A stretch of DNA of 28,774 nt from an uncultured Prevotella sp. GTDB lineage: Bacteria > Bacteroidota > Bacteroidia > Bacteroidales > Bacteroidaceae. The stretch lies in assembly GCA_900552675.1 (NCBI GenBank), contig USAI01000023.1, forward strand, positions 1 to 28,774. Reading direction: 5' to 3'. The notes under the pieces are model-generated. The model did not search any database. It was given only the letters and a program-made list of their open reading frames with translations, and was not told where the DNA came from. A program made the position numbers and the translations under genes. Position 1 is the first letter of the stretch. Every line of letters begins with the position of its first letter. This document shows positions 16,932 through 23,452 of the stretch, one piece after another.

Positions 16932-18089
16932 TTACAGACAGTTGGTCTTCTCGTGGCCCATCTGCATCACATAGGTAAGGTTGATATCCTTATCAAACAT
17001 GATGATGTCGGCATCTTTACCTTCTTCGATAGAACCCTTGCGGTCAAACACACCCATAATCTTGGCAGGCGTTTCGCTGGCCATGCGGAAGACGTCAATC
17101 ATTGGAATTTCGGCCTTCAAGATACTGGTGCGAATAAGGGTGTCCATGGTGGCGATAGAACCTGCCAATGCCGAGTGGTCGGCCAGCTTGCACACGCCAT
17201 CTTCAAGGATAACGCGGGGCTCGCAGGTAACCTCGCCATTGCAAGCAGCATACGCCAGCGAGTCGGTGATGAGCGCCATCTTCTCTACACCCTTAATCTG
17301 ATATACCACGTGCAGCATCACAGGGGGCACATGTATGCCATCGGCAATGGTTTCTACCGTCATATCTTGCAAGGCATACACGCTCTCAACGGTGCCAGGC
17401 ACCTTAAACTCGTGCTCCTTATACACCACTGGCATGGCGTTATAGAAATGGGCGGCGTGGGTCATGCCTGCATTATGTGCTGCCTCTACCGTTTCAAAGG
17501 TAGCGTGCGTACAGGTGAGAGCGGTGAGCACTCCATGATGTCGGCAAGCCTCAATAAACTCGATTGAGCCAGGCAGCTCAGGAGCCTCGTCCCAGCGTTT
17601 GATGCAGGGATTATTGTCGAGCAGTGGCTTATACTTCTCGGGTTCGGGTGCTTTGCTCAGTTCTGGGTCGAGCACACGTGCCTGAGCTGGGTTCAGATAG
17701 GGGCCTTCAATATGCAAACCAAGCACGGGGCTATCTTCCTCGTCCATCAGTTTTTGGCATGTTTTACAAGCCGTTTCTATCATAGGCACTGTCGATGTTG
17801 ACAGTGTAGGATACATTGCTGTGGTGCCATGTTTTACATGGGCGCTGACAGCAGTGCGGAAGGCTTCTTCCGAGCCCTCTACAAAGTCGCGACCACCACC
17901 GCCGTGTGTGTGCATATCAATTCCTCCAGGCACTACATAGCAGCCTTTGGCATCGATAATTTCAGCACCTACGACGTGTAAGTTGATATTTGACACGGCT
18001 CTAATCTTATTGCCGTCGATGATTACGGATCCGCCATCGAGCCACCCCTTTGGGGTCAGGATACGGCCATTGACTATTTGCTTCAGCAT
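16932..18089 (-). CDS. NagA-like N-acetylglucosamine-6-phosphate deacetylase paralogue with altered metal site
   Basis: This is a 385-aa amidohydrolase, co-linear with the paralogue just upstream at 18176-19333. It keeps the HxH pair (His60, His62 in MHTHGGGG), the metal ligand Glu128 in LHIEGP, the second-metal His214 in HAAHFYNAM, the substrate residue His253 in ADGIHV and catalytic Asp276 in LITDS. However, the conserved GHTRAT motif (192-197) reads TCTHAT: the ligand His193 is replaced by Cys, and a new His appears at 195. NagA releases acetate from GlcNAc-6-P in amino-sugar catabolism and wall recycling. This copy may be inactive, bind a different metal or act on another N-acyl sugar. 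It is second in a two-gene operon, 86 bp after the first copy. Confidence 0.85.
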   Translation of the reverse strand: MLKQIVNGRILTPKGWLDGGSVIIDGNKIRAVSNINLHVVGAEIIDAKGCYVVPGGIDMHTHGGGGRDFVEGSEEAFRTAVSAHVKHGTTAMYPTLSTSTVPMIETACKTCQKLMDEEDSPVLGLHIEGPYLNPAQARVLDPELSKAPEPEKYKPLLDNNPCIKRWDEAPELPGSIEFIEACRHHGVLTALTCTHATFETVEAAHNAGMTHAAHFYNAMPVVYKEHEFKVPGTVESVYALQDMTVETIADGIHVPPVMLHVVYQIKGVEKMALITDSLAYAACNGEVTCEPRVILEDGVCKLADHSALAGSIATMDTLIRTSILKAEIPMIDVFRMASETPAKIMGVFDRKGSIEEGKDADIIMFDKDINLTYVMQMGHEKTNCL

Positions 18090-18098
18090 ATTTTTATT

Positions 18099-18158
18099 AG
18101 TTGACGAGTTAACAAGTTGACGAGTTGACGGGTTGATAAGTTGACGAGTGATGACAAG
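18099..18158. repeat. third copy of the short repeat array, reverse orientation
   Basis: AGTTGACGAGTT, AACAAGTTGACGAG, TTGACGGGTTGATAAG and GTTGACGAGTGATGACAAG are reverse complements of the words at 79-140 and 14982-15023. The array occupies the gap between the two NagA genes. Confidence 0.65.
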
Positions 18159-18175
18159 CGCTTGCTAAACCCTCA

Positions 18176-19333
18176 TTACAGTTCGTTGGTAACCTCGTTA
18201 CCCATCTGCATAACGTAGGTGAGCTTGAGATCGTCGTCGAACATCATGATGTCGGCATCTTTGCCATCTTCCAGCGAGCCCTTACGGTCGAATACGCCCA
18301 TAATTTTAGCAGGCGTTTCGCTGGCCATACGGCAAGCATCGGCCATAGGTATGTTAGCCATCTTCACGCAGGTGCGTATGAGACGGTCCATGGTGGCGAT
18401 AGAGCCTGCCAGCGCCGAGTGGTCGGCCAGTTTGCACACACCATCTTCAAGAATAACGCGGGGGTCGAAGGCTACACCCTCGTCGCTTGCGGCACAAGCC
18501 AGCGAGTCGGTGATGAGGGCTGTCTTCTCTACACCCTTAATTTGATAAACCACGCGTAACATAACGGGGGGCACGTGTATGCCGTCGGCAATCACCTCAA
18601 CCGTCATTTCGGGCAGTGCATAAACGCTCTCTACGGTGCCAGGCACTTTAAACTCGTGCTCTTTATATACCACCGGCATGGCGTTATAGAAGTGTGTGGC
18701 GTGCATCATGCCCGCATTGTGGGCGGCTACCACATCTTTATAGGTAGCGCGTGTATGGCCGATAGAGGCTAACACGCCGTGCTTGCAACAAGCCTTGATA
18801 AACTCGATTGAGCCAGGCAGCTCAGGAGCCTCGTCCCAGCGCTTGATGCAAGGATATTTTTCAAGTAGGGGTTCATATTCTTCGGCTACAGGAGCCTTAA
18901 TCCACTCAGGAATTTGTGCGCCAGCCTGTTTGGGGTTGAAGTAGGGGCCTTCGAGGTGCAAACCGAGCACAGGGCTGTTCTCCTCGTCCATCATCTTCTG
19001 ACAGGTTTCGCAAGCGGCCTCAATCATGGGTACAGTTGAAGACGACAGGGTGGGGAATATAGAGGTGGTACCGTGCTTCATGTGGGCATTAATGGCCACG
19101 CGGAAAGCCTCTTCTGTGCCCTCCATAAAGTCGCGTCCGCCACCGCCATGCACGTGCATTTCAATACCGCCAGGCACTACATAACAGCCTTTAGCGTCGA
19201 TTATTTGTGCGTCTACAATAAAGAGATCGCTATTTGACACGGCCTTAATTTTATTGCCGTCGATAATTACTGATCCACCTTCGAGCCAACCTTGTGGGGT
19301 AAGGATACGACCGTTAATAATTTGTTTAAGCAT
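18176..19333 (-). CDS. nagA: N-acetylglucosamine-6-phosphate deacetylase
   Basis: The 385-aa amidohydrolase-superfamily enzyme has every expected active-site element. These are HVH at 60-62, Glu128 in GLHLEGP, His193 in IGHTRAT, His214 in HATHFYNAM, His253 in ADGIHV and Asp276 in LITDS. It converts GlcNAc-6-phosphate to glucosamine-6-phosphate plus acetate in the cytoplasm. The next enzyme, NagB, is not in the window. Full conservation marks this as the canonical copy, in contrast to the tandem paralogue transcribed after it. A -7 box TATCTTTG lies about 100 bp upstream. The length is normal for NagA. Confidence 0.95.
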   Translation of the reverse strand: MLKQIINGRILTPQGWLEGGSVIIDGNKIKAVSNSDLFIVDAQIIDAKGCYVVPGGIEMHVHGGGGRDFMEGTEEAFRVAINAHMKHGTTSIFPTLSSSTVPMIEAACETCQKMMDEENSPVLGLHLEGPYFNPKQAGAQIPEWIKAPVAEEYEPLLEKYPCIKRWDEAPELPGSIEFIKACCKHGVLASIGHTRATYKDVVAAHNAGMMHATHFYNAMPVVYKEHEFKVPGTVESVYALPEMTVEVIADGIHVPPVMLRVVYQIKGVEKTALITDSLACAASDEGVAFDPRVILEDGVCKLADHSALAGSIATMDRLIRTCVKMANIPMADACRMASETPAKIMGVFDRKGSLEDGKDADIMMFDDDLKLTYVMQMGNEVTNEL

Positions 19334-19430
19334 AATTATATGTTTAGTTGTGAGAACCTTTCAAGCTGCAAAAATTGGGTTTAATAGATGTGTGCAACAC
19401 TTTTTCGAGTTCATACTTCGATTTTCAAGA

Positions 19431-19438
19431 CAAAGATA
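19431..19438 (-). promoter_or_regulatory. -7 promoter element of the nagA pair
   Basis: The minus strand reads TATCTTTG, an exact TAnnTTTG match, about 98 bp upstream of the first nagA. No clear TTTG is seen at the right distance upstream, so only the -7 part is supported. Confidence 0.4.
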
Positions 19439-19732
19439 CATATAATTTTCTAACGGAGCGCCATAATCCACCAATTATCTATCCCCATTCTTCCTTTTGG
19501 CCCTTCTTTTGCTATATCGACACGACAAACGCAAAGGTTTGTTTTAAATCAAGTGTTTTTTAATGGTTATGCTCATACATTGCTGCGGTAAAGCAGTATT
19601 TTAAAGATGCAGCCATCACAACACGCCACCGTCGATATCGTTGTTCCCTGGCCTCGAATTCATCATCAGAGTCGGTGTCTTTCGTTCTTCTTTTTCTTCT
19701 TTTTGTGGGTAGTAAATGCTCAAACTTTAAGG
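19439..19732. other. intergenic stretch without recognised gene
   Basis: This lies between the divergent nagA and ATPase genes. It holds only short reading frames, including a 45-codon plus-strand frame at 19607-19744 that runs into the repeat array and has no start context or homologue I recognise. Nothing else was identified. Confidence 0.5.
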
Positions 19733-19893
19733 AAAAGTCGTTAGAAAAATGTGATGATTGTTTGAAAAGTCGTTAGGAAAATGTGATGATTGTTTGAAAA
19801 GTCGTCAGGAAAATGTGATGATTGCTTGAAAAGTCGTCAGGAAAATGTGATAATATTAGTTAAAAGTCGTCTGTAAAATGTGATAATGTTGTC
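19733..19893 (+). repeat. five tandem 32-33-bp repeats upstream of the ATPase gene
   Basis: Units begin at 19733, 19765, 19797, 19829 and 19862. The shared core is AAAAGTCGTYAGGAAAATG followed by TGATRAT. The first three are nearly identical; the fourth and fifth have diverged at their ends. The period of about three helical turns puts all cores on one DNA face. The fifth unit overlaps the -33 element of the ATPase promoter. Confidence 0.9.
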
Positions 19894-19920
19894 ATAATTT
19901 GCTGATTGTTAGTATTTTTG
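19889..19920 (+). promoter_or_regulatory. promoter of the ATPase gene
   Basis: TTG at 19889-19891 and TATTTTTG at 19913-19920 are 21 bp apart, fitting the Bacteroidetes consensus. The start codon follows only 16 bp after the -7 box, so the leader would be about 10 nt. The last tandem repeat covers the -33 part. Confidence 0.55.
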
Positions 19921-19936
19921 CAAAAAAAGAACAAAG

Positions 19937-21244
19937 ATGGAAAGAATACTTATAAGCCAACTACTAAAATGGAAAGAAAAATGCGACCGTAAGCCCCTTA
20001 TTCTTCGAGGTGCACGACAGGTAGGCAAAACCTGGTTGCTTAAAGATTTTGGTAAGCGGTTTTTCAAAAACGTTTGCTATATCAACTTTGAGCAAAAGGA
20101 TGTTTTAGGTGCAATTTTTGAAGGCACATTATCGCCACAACGTATTATTGAACAGCTATCTGTGTATACAGGAAGCAAAATATTGCCTAACGATACGTTA
20201 TTAATTTTTGACGAGGTGCAAGAGATGCCACGAGCCTTAACTTCATTAAAATATTTTGCAGAAGAAGCACCCGAATACGCCATTTGCTGCGCTGGTTCTC
20301 TGTTAGGAGTGGCGTTGCATGAAGGTACCTCATTTCCCGTAGGCAAAGTAGAATTTCTTGATCTCTATCCCCTTTCTTTTCATGAGTTTCTATTGGCCAA
20401 TGGAGAGGAGATGTTGTTAAATTATATTTTAAGAGATGGTCATCGTGATTTGGATCCATTTACAGAGAAACTGACCGACTATTTAAAGAAATACTTCGTG
20501 ATAGGCGGTATGCCGTCGGCCATTTTGAAATGGTTAGACACGCACGACTTCTTTGATGTTGATGATGTGCAAAAACAGTTAGTGGCAGCCTATGAAAACG
20601 ATTTCTCCAAGCATGCGCCGAAGCAGATGATAGAGAAGATAAGATATGTATGGGACAGCATACCATCACAACTTGCCAAGGAAAATAAAAAGTTTGTTTA
20701 TGGTTTGGTGCGTGATGGAGCTCGCGCAAGAGAATATGAAGACGCTATAATGTGGTTGAGCGATGCGGGCGAAATTATACGTACATATAATATTAGCAAG
20801 CCAGATGTTCCACTCAAAGCTTATGCCGACTTAAAGTCGTTTAAAGTGTTTTTATTAGACGTAGGGTTACTTAGATGTATGAGTGGCGTTTCGCCTAAAG
20901 TGATACTCGAAGGTAGTCGTATATTTGAAGAATTCAAGGGAGCACTGACTGAACAATATGTATGCCAAGAGTTACAATTGTTCAAACGCCTACAAACAAA
21001 TTATTATTGGACCTCTTCGTCAACGGCAGAAATCGACTTCCTTATTTCTGACGGTATGGAGGTGTATCCGCTTGAGTGTAAAGCGGGCTTAACCATGAAC
21101 GCGAAAAGTTTGAAGGTGTACCGACAAAAGTATATGCCCAAATATACTTTGCGCACAAGTTTGCTGCCATACTCAAAAAATGAAGAAGAAGGCCTTATAA
21201 ACCTTCCGTTATACCTTCTCTTTGCTTTACCTGCTGAGTTATGA
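19937..21244 (+). CDS. AAA-family ATPase with C-terminal DUF4143 domain
   Basis: The 435-aa protein has an AAA_14-type N-terminal P-loop domain (Walker A GARQVGKT at 25-32, Walker B LLIFDEVQE at 88-96, sensor-like CCAGS around 130-140) and a C-terminal DUF4143 region. The latter carries a PD-(D/E)xK nuclease-like signature, AEID at 364-367 with ECK at 380-382. Such proteins are common, often in many copies, in Bacteroidetes and archaea. Their role is unknown; links to mobile elements or defence have been proposed. The gene is more AT-rich than its neighbours. It stands alone between minus-strand operons behind a tandem-repeat array, which suggests horizontal acquisition. It appears intact. 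Confidence 0.92.
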   Translation: MERILISQLLKWKEKCDRKPLILRGARQVGKTWLLKDFGKRFFKNVCYINFEQKDVLGAIFEGTLSPQRIIEQLSVYTGSKILPNDTLLIFDEVQEMPRALTSLKYFAEEAPEYAICCAGSLLGVALHEGTSFPVGKVEFLDLYPLSFHEFLLANGEEMLLNYILRDGHRDLDPFTEKLTDYLKKYFVIGGMPSAILKWLDTHDFFDVDDVQKQLVAAYENDFSKHAPKQMIEKIRYVWDSIPSQLAKENKKFVYGLVRDGARAREYEDAIMWLSDAGEIIRTYNISKPDVPLKAYADLKSFKVFLLDVGLLRCMSGVSPKVILEGSRIFEEFKGALTEQYVCQELQLFKRLQTNYYWTSSSTAEIDFLISDGMEVYPLECKAGLTMNAKSLKVYRQKYMPKYTLRTSLLPYSKNEEEGLINLPLYLLFALPAEL

Positions 21245-21351
21245 AAGAAAATATTATGAGCCAACTATCTTTATTATTTGTTGACCGTGCAGCCCAACTA
21301 TTCGAAATAGGCTATATCATAAGTTCTGCCGACGCAATAACGGAAAAGTAG
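21241..21351 (+). CDS. 36-aa ORF overlapping the ATPase stop codon, probably truncated
   Basis: The ATPase stop and this start share ATGA, a layout typical of translational coupling. The peptide begins MKENIMSQLSLLFVDRAAQL and contains a plausible amphipathic helix. Its stop codon at 21349-21351 lies inside the first bases of a dispersed GC-rich repeat (21347-21383). A longer original protein may therefore have been cut by insertion of that repeat. I do not recognise the product. It may also be a chance frame. Confidence 0.35.
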   Translation: MKENIMSQLSLLFVDRAAQLFEIGYIISSADAITEK

Positions 21352-21383
21352 GACGGTGGTCTCCGTGCCCCGTCCTCCAGCAC
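21347..21383. repeat. single copy of a dispersed GC-rich repeat
   Basis: The stretch from AGTAGGACGGTGGTCTCCG to CCCCGTCCTCCAGCAC nearly matches the right arm of the inverted pair at 25155-25236. It is GC-rich in an AT-rich intergenic setting. Confidence 0.75.
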
Positions 21384-21396
21384 CTGCATAAACGAA

Positions 21397-21432
21397 AAAA
21401 TCTCATAAATCATTTCTGACTTATGAGATTTC
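21397..21432 (-). terminator. intrinsic terminator of tRNA-His
   Basis: On the minus strand AAATCTCATAA pairs with TTATGAGATTT and is followed by a T run, starting about 7 bp after the tRNA 3' end. Confidence 0.75.
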
Positions 21433-21437
21433 TTTCG

Positions 21438-21512
21438 GGTGGCAGGTGGGACTCGAACCCACGACATTCAGAACCACAATCTGACGCTCTAACCAACTGA
21501 ACTACGGCCACC
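21438..21512 (-). tRNA. tRNA-His (anticodon GTG)
   Basis: The minus strand folds as a cloverleaf. The D arm GTTC/GAGC, anticodon stem TCAGA/TCTGA with loop TTGTGGT (anticodon GUG), and T arm GTGGG-TTCGAGT-CCCAC are all present. The extra 5' G (-1) opposite C73, the identity mark of tRNA-His, is encoded. CCA is not encoded. The acceptor stem GTGGCCG/CTGCCAC has one mismatch, C6 opposite U67. Confidence 0.95.
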
Positions 21513-21542
21513 GTGTTAGCGCTTATGTTTTTTAAGCGAGTG

Positions 21543-21574
21543 CAAAGGTACGGCATTTATTTGAATTGACCAAA
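21543..21574 (-). promoter_or_regulatory. promoter of tRNA-His
   Basis: On the minus strand TTTG (plus 21571-21574) and TACCTTTG (plus 21543-21550) are separated by 20 bp, a full match to the Bacteroidetes consensus, about 30 bp before the tRNA. Confidence 0.75.
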
Positions 21575-21592
21575 TAAAATGCCGTTTTTTTT
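21551..21592 (+). terminator. plus-strand stem-loop with T8 tail, overlapping the tRNA promoter
   Basis: CGGCATTTATTTG at 21551-21563 pairs, with a bulge, with CAAATAAAATGCCG at 21571-21584, followed by eight T. Read on the plus strand it would stop transcription coming from the ATPase gene before it enters secG in antisense. The same bases contain the -33 box of the tRNA promoter. Confidence 0.55.
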
Positions 21593-21613
21593 ATCTTTTC
21601 CCTTTACTTTTTT

Positions 21614-22042
21614 CTATTTTGCGGGCTGTGCAGGTGCCTGAGGTGCTGCGGGAGCCTGCTGTGCACCAGCTGCGGGAGCTTGTTGTGCACCTGCTGCGTT
21701 CTGCTGTGCGCCTGCTGCGGGAGCCTGCTGGCTAGCGCCAAAACCAGGAGCATTGTTGGGGTTTGTTGTCTGTGTTTCGGTAGCGGCCTTCTCCATTACG
21801 CTCTGGTCAACGGTAGAAGTGGGTGCTGTGTAAGCGCAGATAACGCTGATGATAACCATGGCAGCAGCAAGACCCCATGTAGTTTTCTCGACCACGTCGG
21901 TAGTTTTGCGTACACCCATGATAGAGTTAGAAGAAGAGAAGTTTGAAGCCAATCCTCCACCTTTTGATTCCTGGATGAGCACGATGCCAATCATCAGCAG
22001 TGCTACAATCACTATCAGAATGACGAATAATGTGTAAATCAT
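21614..22042 (-). CDS. secG: SecG preprotein-translocase subunit with Ala/Gln-rich tail
   Basis: This 142-aa protein has two membrane helices (about 3-23 and 55-75) joined by the SecG loop, ESKGGGLASNFSSSNSIMG, diagnostic for the family. SecG assists SecYEG during protein export across the inner membrane. Beyond residue 100 a low-complexity tail repeats AGAQQAPA-like units, as is common in Bacteroidetes SecG. It is the last gene of the regulator-lptE-TPR-secG series, 44 bp after the TPR gene. Confidence 0.95.
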   Translation of the reverse strand: MIYTLFVILIVIVALLMIGIVLIQESKGGGLASNFSSSNSIMGVRKTTDVVEKTTWGLAAAMVIISVICAYTAPTSTVDQSVMEKAATETQTTNPNNAPGFGASQQAPAAGAQQNAAGAQQAPAAGAQQAPAAPQAPAQPAK

Positions 22043-22086
22043 TTTTTGTTATTTATTTTATTATTATTTTATTGTTATAATTGTCT

Positions 22087-22860
22087 TTATTTCTTGCTGT
22101 TTGCTTCGTCGTTGACGATCAGTTTTTCTAAAAATCTGATTTGGTCTGCAAAGTAAGCATTTTTTTTTGGATAATTCAAATTTAATCGTTGAATAATTTC
22201 AAGAGCCTTTGAATATCTGCCTTGTTTGATGTAAATTTTGGCCAATGTCTCGGTAAAGAAGCCATCGTCGCCATTTGTGGCGCTGTTATTGTTGTCTTCA
22301 ATTTGTGGTACAAATTCGGGCGTTTCTTTCAGCGTAATCTTACCGCCATCGTTGTTGATAAAGTTGTCGATGAGGCTCTGACCTTTCATTTGCGGAGCGT
22401 TTTCTTTCTCCTCGTTCTTTTCTTCTTCGGTCTCACTATCAAGCAAAAAAGCCACATAGTCGACGGCAGCGTCGGCGGGTGTTGGCTTTCGTCGTTTTGT
22501 TTCGGGCTTCTGGTCGGCGGGTATCTGGTCGAGAAAGTTGTCGATGAGCGACAATGTTCTACTTTCGCCTCCTGTTTTCTCGTTGCTGGCGGGCTGTGGC
22601 TGGCGGGTGTCGTGCTCGGCGGGTGCCAGGCCATAGTGTACGGCCTCTACCATTTCAAACAACTTTTCGCGGTTGGTAATGTATATGGCGGCGCGTCGCA
22701 GTTCTTCGTCAAACGACGAGTCGTGCAGCAGATACAGGTTTTTCAGCATCAGTAGCCGTGCCGTTTGGTAGTAAGGATAGAGCGCAACCATGTTACGGAG
22801 ATCGTACAGGGTCTCCTTGTCCATCGTTTCAGGGTGGTTGATAAGTTGCGTCAAGTCCAT
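22087..22860 (-). CDS. TPR-containing protein of the lptE-secG cluster
   Basis: The 257-aa protein has no signal peptide. It has an N-terminal helical part (1-75, with NMVALYPYYQTARLLMLKNL), a charged low-complexity middle in which SLIDNF appears twice (104-109 and 162-167), and a C-terminal tetratricopeptide unit (about 202-245, ETLAKIYIKQGRYSKALEII). The repeated SLIDNF motif may be a short binding motif. The function is not known. Its constant position between lptE and secG in Bacteroidetes suggests an envelope-assembly role. It lies 25 bp after lptE. Confidence 0.85.
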   Translation of the reverse strand: MDLTQLINHPETMDKETLYDLRNMVALYPYYQTARLLMLKNLYLLHDSSFDEELRRAAIYITNREKLFEMVEAVHYGLAPAEHDTRQPQPASNEKTGGESRTLSLIDNFLDQIPADQKPETKRRKPTPADAAVDYVAFLLDSETEEEKNEEKENAPQMKGQSLIDNFINNDGGKITLKETPEFVPQIEDNNNSATNGDDGFFTETLAKIYIKQGRYSKALEIIQRLNLNYPKKNAYFADQIRFLEKLIVNDEANSKK

Positions 22861-22885
22861 TACTCTTTATATATAAATAGGTGTA

Positions 22886-23452
22886 TTACCAGTTGGCCAC
22901 GGTGGCGTTAAAAATTTGTTCGGTGAGGTCTTTCACCATCTGTGTTACCAGTTCTTCTTGAACCGCGTTCAGGCTTTGCGTTGTTTCGTACGATTTAGTG
23001 GCTGTAAACGAACGTTCAAAGTCTTCATTATGGTTTGTGTTATTGGTAAATCGCACGTTCACAGTGATTGACAGTTCGGTTTGTGCCGAATGTCCTTCGC
23101 TTGATACCGACTTGTTGCGCTGTGTGTATTGCGTAATTTCGCCTTCAATCTTTAGGTCGCCGTTGCGTCGCACCTGCGATAGGCGTGTGTGGTTAGCAAA
23201 GATATCTTTCAGCTGGTTGTTGAACATAGGGCCCATAGGTCCCCACACATAGCTCGACCTGATGGGGAAGTCGGCTATCTGTATGGTTTTTGTCTTGCTG
23301 TAGTCGATGCTGGCACCGTTAAATTTGTACGATACCGAGCACGCTACGGCGCACCAGCAAAGCACCATTGCCAGCATAGCAGTGTGTGCGCGATGGCAGC
23401 ATTGTGCCACGGCGTTTCGTGTATGTTGAAAAAACTTATTTGTCCAAGCCAT
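22886..23452 (-). CDS. lptE: LptE-type LPS-assembly lipoprotein
   Basis: The start chosen at 23452 overlaps the end of the regulator gene by 17 bp and gives 188 aa. An earlier in-frame ATG at 23536 would overlap much further. The N-terminus contains a hydrophobic signal ending in the lipobox AVAC (Cys38). An internal Met at residue 26 or 29 could also start a shorter signal. The mature part, SVSYKFNGASIDYSKTKTI and later NNQLKDIF and LTEQIFNATVANW, is typical of Bacteroidetes LptE. LptE plugs the LptD barrel and helps insert lipopolysaccharide in the outer membrane. Confidence 0.88.
   Translation of the reverse strand: MAWTNKFFQHTRNAVAQCCHRAHTAMLAMVLCWCAVACSVSYKFNGASIDYSKTKTIQIADFPIRSSYVWGPMGPMFNNQLKDIFANHTRLSQVRRNGDLKIEGEITQYTQRNKSVSSEGHSAQTELSITVNVRFTNNTNHNEDFERSFTATKSYETTQSLNAVQEELVTQMVKDLTEQIFNATVANW

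Noticed and set aside
16923..17567. 214-codon plus-strand ORF opposite the second NagA gene
   Set aside because: It is antisense to a clearly conserved enzyme and has no recognisable domain, so it is a shadow frame.
19607..19744. 45-codon ORF with a Phe-rich stretch resembling a signal peptide
   Set aside because: It ends inside the first tandem repeat, the Phe run comes from a TTC/TTT tract, and no promoter or homologue is apparent.
19733..19893. CRISPR array
   Set aside because: The repeats are directly adjacent with no unique spacers, and there are no cas genes nearby.
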